64,000 bases of DNA from Aquibium sp. ELW1220. Its GTDB lineage: Bacteria; Pseudomonadota; Alphaproteobacteria; Rhizobiales; Rhizobiaceae. The position numbers and the translations under genes are program-made. Below are positions 59,560 through 64,000 of the stretch, piece by piece. The stretch spans positions 1 through 64,000 of the forward strand of contig NZ_JAOAOQ010000025.1 in assembly GCF_030398385.1 (NCBI RefSeq), read 5' to 3'. The first letter of the stretch is position 1. Every line of letters begins with the position of its first letter. A model generated the notes under the pieces. That model did no database searches. It saw only the letters and a program-made list of their open reading frames with translations, and had not been told where the DNA came from.

Positions 59560-61872
59560 CTACTTCCTGATACCGAAATCCTCCGCATGGGTCGTCAGGT
59601 TGGGCGAGTAGTAAGGATCGGCCGCCAGCTGCGCCGGCCAGCGTTCCTTCATCGCCGCGATCTCGCCGTCGAACCGCGCCTTCTTCTCCGGCGTGTCGTC
59701 GGCGCCGCGCGAGGGGCTTTCGTGATGGTAGAGCTCGGCAAACGGGGTCCAGACGTTGTCGTAGCCCGCGGCCCCGACGCGCAGGCAGAAATCGACGTCG
59801 TTGAACGCGACCTTGAACTGGACCTCGTCGAGCCCTCCCACCTCGTCGTAGACGGAACGGCGGACGAGAAGGCAGGCGCCCGTGACGGCCGACAGGTTCT
59901 GGAGCACCCTGGCGCGCGAGAAGTAGCCGTTCTCACCGCGGGGCAGATGCTTGTGCGAATGTCCGGCCACGCCGCCGATGCCGAGGATCACGCCGGCGTG
60001 CTGGATGGTGTCGTCGGGAAAATAGAGCTTCGCGCCGACGCATCCGACGCGGTCGAGCTGTGCCCACGAGACCATCTCGGCGAGCCATTCCGGCGTGATG
60101 ACCTCGACGTCGTTGTTGATGAGACCGATGATTTCGCCGCGGGCATGCCGCACCGCCGCGTTGTTGATGGCCGAATAGTTGAACGGGTGCGGATGGGGGA
60201 TGACACGCACATTGTCGTGGAGCGCGATCTCCTCGAAGTAGGCGAAGGTCTCCTCCTGCTGCGAGTTGTTGTCCATGACAATGATCTCGAAGGTCCGGTA
60301 GGTGGTCCTTTCGAGGATCGACCCGACGGCAACCCGCAGGAGATCGACGCGGTCGCGCGTCGGAACGATCAGGCTGACGGGCGGCTCCGGCTGCCGGATC
60401 GCATGGCGGACGCGGTAGAACGGCAGGCCGGGGATGTCGAGTGCGCGCGCATCCGGCGCCGTGCGCGCGAGATGTTCTTCGAGCGCGCGCAAGCCGTTTC
60501 CGTAGGCGTACCCCTTTTCCGAGCCCGCCAGCGCCGTCGATCCCGACACGGCCCGCCAGTGATACAGCACCTTCGGAACGTGCAGGATCTGGCGCGGCGC
60601 CGCCCGCTCGACGATCCGCAGGACGAGGTCGTAGTCCTGGCTACCTTCGAAGCCCGGCCGCCATCCGCCCACCGCGCGCACGAGATCGGCACGGCAGACG
60701 GTGAGGTGATTGAAATAGTTCATCGAACGCAGGAGTTCTGGCGAATGGTCCGGCTTGAAATGGGGATCGAAGCGCCGTCCCGCGTCGTCGATCTTGTCTT
60801 CGTCGCTGTAGACAAGCGCGGCATCGGGGTGCGCGGCGAGCGCGAGAGCGACCTCCGCGAGCGCGTTCGGCGCCAGGACGTCGTCATGATCGAGCATGGC
60901 GACCCATTCGCCCGTCGCGAGCGCGAAGGCGGAATTCGTGGCATGGCAGATGTGGCCGTTCACGCTGCGGTGCACGACCTTGATGCGCCGGTCGCGCGCG
61001 GCCCAGCGGTCGAGTTGCGGTCGGACATGCGGGCTGCGCGACCCGTCATTGGCGATGCAGAGCTCCCAGTCCGGGTTGACCTGGTCCAGCACCGATCGGA
61101 TCGCTTCATCCAGGAGCTTCGGCGGCGTGTCGCAGACCGGCATGACGATGCTGATGAGCGGCCGGGAAGGCAGCGCGGCAAGGCGCCGCGCCAGCCGCGA
61201 GCGATCCTGTTCGTCGACATAATCGAACTGCCCGATCCAGGCATCGTAGTCGCCGATCGCCCCCGGCTGCGGCCAGAAACGGCCGAGATCGATGAAATCC
61301 TTCGATCGCTTGAGGCGCGCGTAGTCCGTCCAGAGAGCCAGGAATGGCGCGGCGCGCCAGTGCGCGTGGCGCAACGCCGACAGAACCAGGCCGAAGAATC
61401 GCCGGTGGAGCCTGAGCCGGCAGACCCTTATCGACGTGCAGCGGGGCTCCGCGATTCCGCTTGCGGGATCGAAACGCAGCGAATCGAAGGGGAGTCGCGC
61501 CAGAAACCGCCCCTCATAGCGGTTGGACCTGCCGACCCGCGACAGTGCGGCGGATTGATACCTGGAAAAGGCGCCTGCCTGCGCGACATAGATGCGCGGG
61601 CAGGCCGGCACGTCGGGCTCCAGTTCGGCGACGATGCGATACCACCCCGACCGGAGCATCCGGAACGCAAATGCGACTTCACCGTCGTGGACGTCCGATA
61701 CGATCCCTGAAGGATCGCTTTCCCGCGCATGCGCGGAGACATGCCCAGGCGAGAGGTCGAGCTCGAGACCGCAGATGCGACGCCTGAGACGATCGAAAAG
61801 CGTTCCTGCGCCGATCGGCGGCGACGGCTTTCCGCTTTCGTCACCGGCGACCGTCGCGTCGACTTTCGTCAC
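59560..61872 (-). CDS. two-domain family 2 glycosyltransferase
   Basis: 770 aa. An N-terminal beta-rich region of about 130 residues (unrecognised), then two GT-A domains. The first starts near LISIVMPVCDTP with its DXD-type DHDD and SDEDKIDD; the second starts near VSLIVPTRDRVDLL with NNDVEVI and a late CLRVGAAGYDNVW. Such tandem GT2 proteins build O-antigen or exopolysaccharide chains. The start is GTG at 61872. It converges with the UDP-xylose synthase gene and diverges from the ABC exporter. Confidence 0.9.
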   Translation of the reverse strand: MTKVDATVAGDESGKPSPPIGAGTLFDRLRRRICGLELDLSPGHVSAHARESDPSGIVSDVHDGEVAFAFRMLRSGWYRIVAELEPDVPACPRIYVAQAGAFSRYQSAALSRVGRSNRYEGRFLARLPFDSLRFDPASGIAEPRCTSIRVCRLRLHRRFFGLVLSALRHAHWRAAPFLALWTDYARLKRSKDFIDLGRFWPQPGAIGDYDAWIGQFDYVDEQDRSRLARRLAALPSRPLISIVMPVCDTPPKLLDEAIRSVLDQVNPDWELCIANDGSRSPHVRPQLDRWAARDRRIKVVHRSVNGHICHATNSAFALATGEWVAMLDHDDVLAPNALAEVALALAAHPDAALVYSDEDKIDDAGRRFDPHFKPDHSPELLRSMNYFNHLTVCRADLVRAVGGWRPGFEGSQDYDLVLRIVERAAPRQILHVPKVLYHWRAVSGSTALAGSEKGYAYGNGLRALEEHLARTAPDARALDIPGLPFYRVRHAIRQPEPPVSLIVPTRDRVDLLRVAVGSILERTTYRTFEIIVMDNNSQQEETFAYFEEIALHDNVRVIPHPHPFNYSAINNAAVRHARGEIIGLINNDVEVITPEWLAEMVSWAQLDRVGCVGAKLYFPDDTIQHAGVILGIGGVAGHSHKHLPRGENGYFSRARVLQNLSAVTGACLLVRRSVYDEVGGLDEVQFKVAFNDVDFCLRVGAAGYDNVWTPFAELYHHESPSRGADDTPEKKARFDGEIAAMKERWPAQLAADPYYSPNLTTHAEDFGIRK

Positions 61873-62152
61873 GGCCGGCTCCGGGTCGGCAACGCCGACG
61901 CGTGACCCTGCGTCCGTTCCGCGCGGTCTGTCACAGCCGGCTTACGCCTGCGAAACGGCGACAGCATCTTCAAGGCGCCGCGTCCACGGCCGCGCATTCC
62001 ACAAAGGGTGATGTATTGCGCCACGGCAGGCTGGTCCCGCGCCGCCGGCAGTTGTGCGGCACACTGTGCGCCCACTAACCAGAAGCCGAGCGCACCACAA
62101 GCGAAAACGTGGTGCATGACGCCGCCGGATGCGCAGGAAGGGAGGTGCGTCA
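61873..62152. other. divergent intergenic region between the glycosyltransferase and the ABC exporter
   Basis: It should carry the promoters of both divergent genes. A minus-strand frame (62117-61869) begins MHHVFACGALGFW and overlaps the glycosyltransferase GTG, but it has no ribosome site I can see and looks like chance. No repeat or hairpin stands out. Confidence 0.4.
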
Positions 62153-62320
62153 GTGCCAACCGTGGCGATCAATTCGCACGCCGACCCCAACGGCACCCGT
62201 TGCCTTCCGGTCCCCGATTTGCGAAGGGCAAAGGATCGCAATCCGTTCGACCGCCAACCGCGCAACCTGGAGATGAACGGGACATGGCATCTTGGCTCGC
62301 TTCGGCGACGAGACCGTTGA
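62153..62320 (+). CDS. possible 55-aa leader ORF before the ABC exporter
   Basis: A GTG at 62153 lies seven bases after GGGAGG, a good ribosome site. The frame encodes 55 residues (MPTVAINSHADPNGTRCLPV at the start, RRRDR at the end) and its TGA overlaps the ATG of the ABC gene as TGATG, so the two could be coupled. The product is unrecognised and basic. It could instead be non-coding leader. Confidence 0.3.
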   Translation: MPTVAINSHADPNGTRCLPVPDLRRAKDRNPFDRQPRNLEMNGTWHLGSLRRRDR

Positions 62321-64000
62321 TGGATCTCCTTCAACGTCTCTTCAAGATCGAGAACGGCCTGCTGGTCCGGCTGTTCCAGGACAGTTTCCGCAAGCAGTTC
62401 AAATGGTATGCGCTGGCCATGGTGGGCATGGTGGTGACGGCCGGCATGACGGCCTCGACAGCCTACATCATGCGCGAGATCGTCAACGGCGTCGTCGTCG
62501 ATCGCGACGTCCTGAAGACAATGGGGGTCGCCGGCGCCGTCGCACTCATCTTCGTCGTCAAGGGGGCCAGCACCTACCTGCAGACGGTGTTTCTCAGCCG
62601 GGCCGGCAACCGGATCATCGCGGACAATCAACGCGAAGTGTTCGACCGCATCATCCGCAGCGACCTGACCTTCATCCAGAGCAGGGCGACGTCGGACCTG
62701 CTGCTGCGTGTCACGCATGCGGCGCAGGCCGCGCGCAGCGTCATCGACACCATCGTCCTGTCCTTCGTCCGCGACAGCCTCACGATCGTCGGCCTGGTGA
62801 TCGTGATGATCATCCAGCAGCCGCTCCTGTCGACGGTCGCGCTGGTCCTCGGGCCGCTCGCGCTGGTCGGAACGCGCCTGCTGATCTCCAGGGTGCGAAA
62901 GATCATGGAGATGGAGATGGCGTCGCTCGGCGAGATCATCCGCGTCGTGCAGGAGGCCACGACCGGGTTCAGGATCGTGAAGTCCTACGGGCTGGAACCG
63001 GTGCTGACGCGCGACATGGACAGGTCGATCACCGCGGTCGAGAAAAGAGCCAACGCGATCACCCGCATCGAGGCTGCCACCTCGCCCATGATGGAGACGC
63101 TGGCGGGAATCGCGATCGCGGGCGCCATCGCCTTGAGCGCGATCGCGGTGATCCAGAACGGCAACACGCCGGGCGAACTGGTTTCCTTCATGACGGCGCT
63201 GCTCCTGACCTACGAGCCTGCCAAGCGGCTGGCCCGCATGCGCGTGCAGATCGAAGCCAACATGGTCGGCGTCAGGATGCTGTTCGAAATCCTCGATCAT
63301 CCGATCGAGCTGAAGGAGGCGCCGGATGCGGTGGACCTGCCGGCGGGTCCGGGCTTCATCCGGCTGGAGAAGGTCGGGTTCGCCTATCGCGGCGGCCCCG
63401 CGATCCTGAAGGACCTGGACATCAGCTTCGAACCCGGCAAGGTCACCGCACTGGTCGGGCCGTCCGGCGCCGGGAAGTCGACGATCATCAATCTGGTCAT
63501 GCGGCTCTACGACCCGGACAGCGGCCGCCTGACCGTCGACGGACACGACATCGCCAAGGTGACGTTCAAGTCGCTGCGGCGGCGCATCTCCTATGTCGGC
63601 CAGGATCCGTTTCTCTTCGCCGGGACCATCCGCCACAACATCGCGCTCGGCGACGAGGCGGCGAGCGAGGAGCAGATCGTGGAGGCCGCAAAGGCGGCGA
63701 GCGCGCACGGCTTCATCATGTCGCTGCCCAACGGCTACGATACCGACGTCGGCGAGAACGGGCGCAACCTTTCGGGCGGACAGAAGCAGCGCATCACGGT
63801 CGCCCGCGCCTTCCTGCGCAACAGCGAGATCCTGATCCTCGACGAGGCGACGAGCTCGCTGGACTCCGAATCGGAGGCCGGCATCCGCACGGCAATCGAA
63901 CAGCTGGCACATGGCCGCACGACGATCACCATCGCCCACCGCCTGTCGACGGTCGCACGGGCGGACCACATCGTCGTCATCGAGAACGGCAGGGTCGTCG
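62320..64000 (+). CDS. ABC transporter, MsbA/lipid-exporter type, cut by the right edge
   Basis: First 560 residues of a fused permease-ATPase; the stop lies beyond the window. Six-helix exporter membrane domain (about 25-320), then a nucleotide-binding domain with Walker A VGPSGAGKST, Q-loop YVGQDPFLF, signature NLSGGQKQR, Walker B ILILDEATSSLDSE and switch AHRLST. The layout is that of MsbA-like lipid or glycolipid flippases. Beside glycan genes it may move a lipid-linked glycan, but this is inference. An in-frame ATG at 62284 could add 12 residues; 62320 is preferred because of the TGATG overlap. Confidence 0.9.
   Translation, partial: MDLLQRLFKIENGLLVRLFQDSFRKQFKWYALAMVGMVVTAGMTASTAYIMREIVNGVVVDRDVLKTMGVAGAVALIFVVKGASTYLQTVFLSRAGNRIIADNQREVFDRIIRSDLTFIQSRATSDLLLRVTHAAQAARSVIDTIVLSFVRDSLTIVGLVIVMIIQQPLLSTVALVLGPLALVGTRLLISRVRKIMEMEMASLGEIIRVVQEATTGFRIVKSYGLEPVLTRDMDRSITAVEKRANAITRIEAATSPMMETLAGIAIAGAIALSAIAVIQNGNTPGELVSFMTALLLTYEPAKRLARMRVQIEANMVGVRMLFEILDHPIELKEAPDAVDLPAGPGFIRLEKVGFAYRGGPAILKDLDISFEPGKVTALVGPSGAGKSTIINLVMRLYDPDSGRLTVDGHDIAKVTFKSLRRRISYVGQDPFLFAGTIRHNIALGDEAASEEQIVEAAKAASAHGFIMSLPNGYDTDVGENGRNLSGGQKQRITVARAFLRNSEILILDEATSSLDSESEAGIRTAIEQLAHGRTTITIAHRLSTVARADHIVVIENGRVV

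Overview
The window (about 66% G+C by eye) looks like a chromosomal segment of an alphaproteobacterium of the order Hyphomicrobiales, probably near Phyllobacteriaceae/Mesorhizobium. The grounds are a split F0 ATP synthase operon with duplicated b subunits (atpI-B-E-F'-F, no F1 genes alongside), an NrnC-type nanoRNase, a BacA/SbmA peptide transporter, a C4-pathway 5-aminolevulinate synthase (hemA), a Fur-family Zur-like regulator, minCDE, and intergenic palindromes of the rhizobial kind. The genus is inference.

Layout. 1-7.3 kb: F0 genes, a SleB-like cell wall hydrolase, Der GTPase with a YfgM-like membrane protein, and NnrU, all on the minus strand. 7.4-16 kb: an exported deacetylase-like protein, SbmA-type transporter, MFS and BCCT transporters, a small conserved protein divergent from a LysR regulator, and an M29 aminopeptidase. 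16-18 kb: a two-gene AAA ATPase/HNH unit resembling a Septu (PtuAB) defence system with a degenerate zinc site. 18.1-20.3 kb: ArsC-like protein, a beta-hydroxyacid dehydrogenase and a carboxymuconolactone decarboxylase-family protein, interspersed with REPIN-type inverted repeats, two of them tandemly duplicated.

20.3-28.3 kb is a complete histidine-utilisation locus of the five-step type: hutI-hutH-hutG-hutU on the minus strand, and hutF-hutC on the plus strand. A perfect 16-bp palindrome, a strong HutC-operator candidate, lies in the divergent intergenic region. hemA follows, preceded by an FNR/FixK-like box.

29.8-42.4 kb is the most unusual part. It holds two divergent exported serine proteases, an exported MORN-repeat protein, and a five-gene minus-strand series. 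In transcription order that series is a caspase-like peptidase, a small Cys-containing exported protein, a one-TM protein, a WD40-caspase fusion, and a Memo-CapA fusion. Nearly every product carries an export signal and the last four genes are translationally coupled. Four 45-bp tandem hairpin repeats separate the first caspase gene from the rest. This is the best candidate for an undescribed system, perhaps an envelope-located proteolytic signalling module.

42.5-50.1 kb: a soluble chemoreceptor-like protein, Zur, minCDE, a TetR-SRPBCC-VOC-VOC operon whose TetR gene appears to start at CTG, and a 'mobile mystery protein' A/B pair (HTH regulator plus Fic protein) with operator-like repeats. 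50.1-64 kb: DNA polymerase I, a YegS-type lipid kinase, an M20 dipeptidase, NrnC, then a glycan locus (rfbC, rfbD, UDP-glucuronate decarboxylase-like SDR, a two-domain GT2 glycosyltransferase) and an ABC exporter cut by the right edge. No rRNA, tRNA, CRISPR array, complete transposase gene or prophage was seen.
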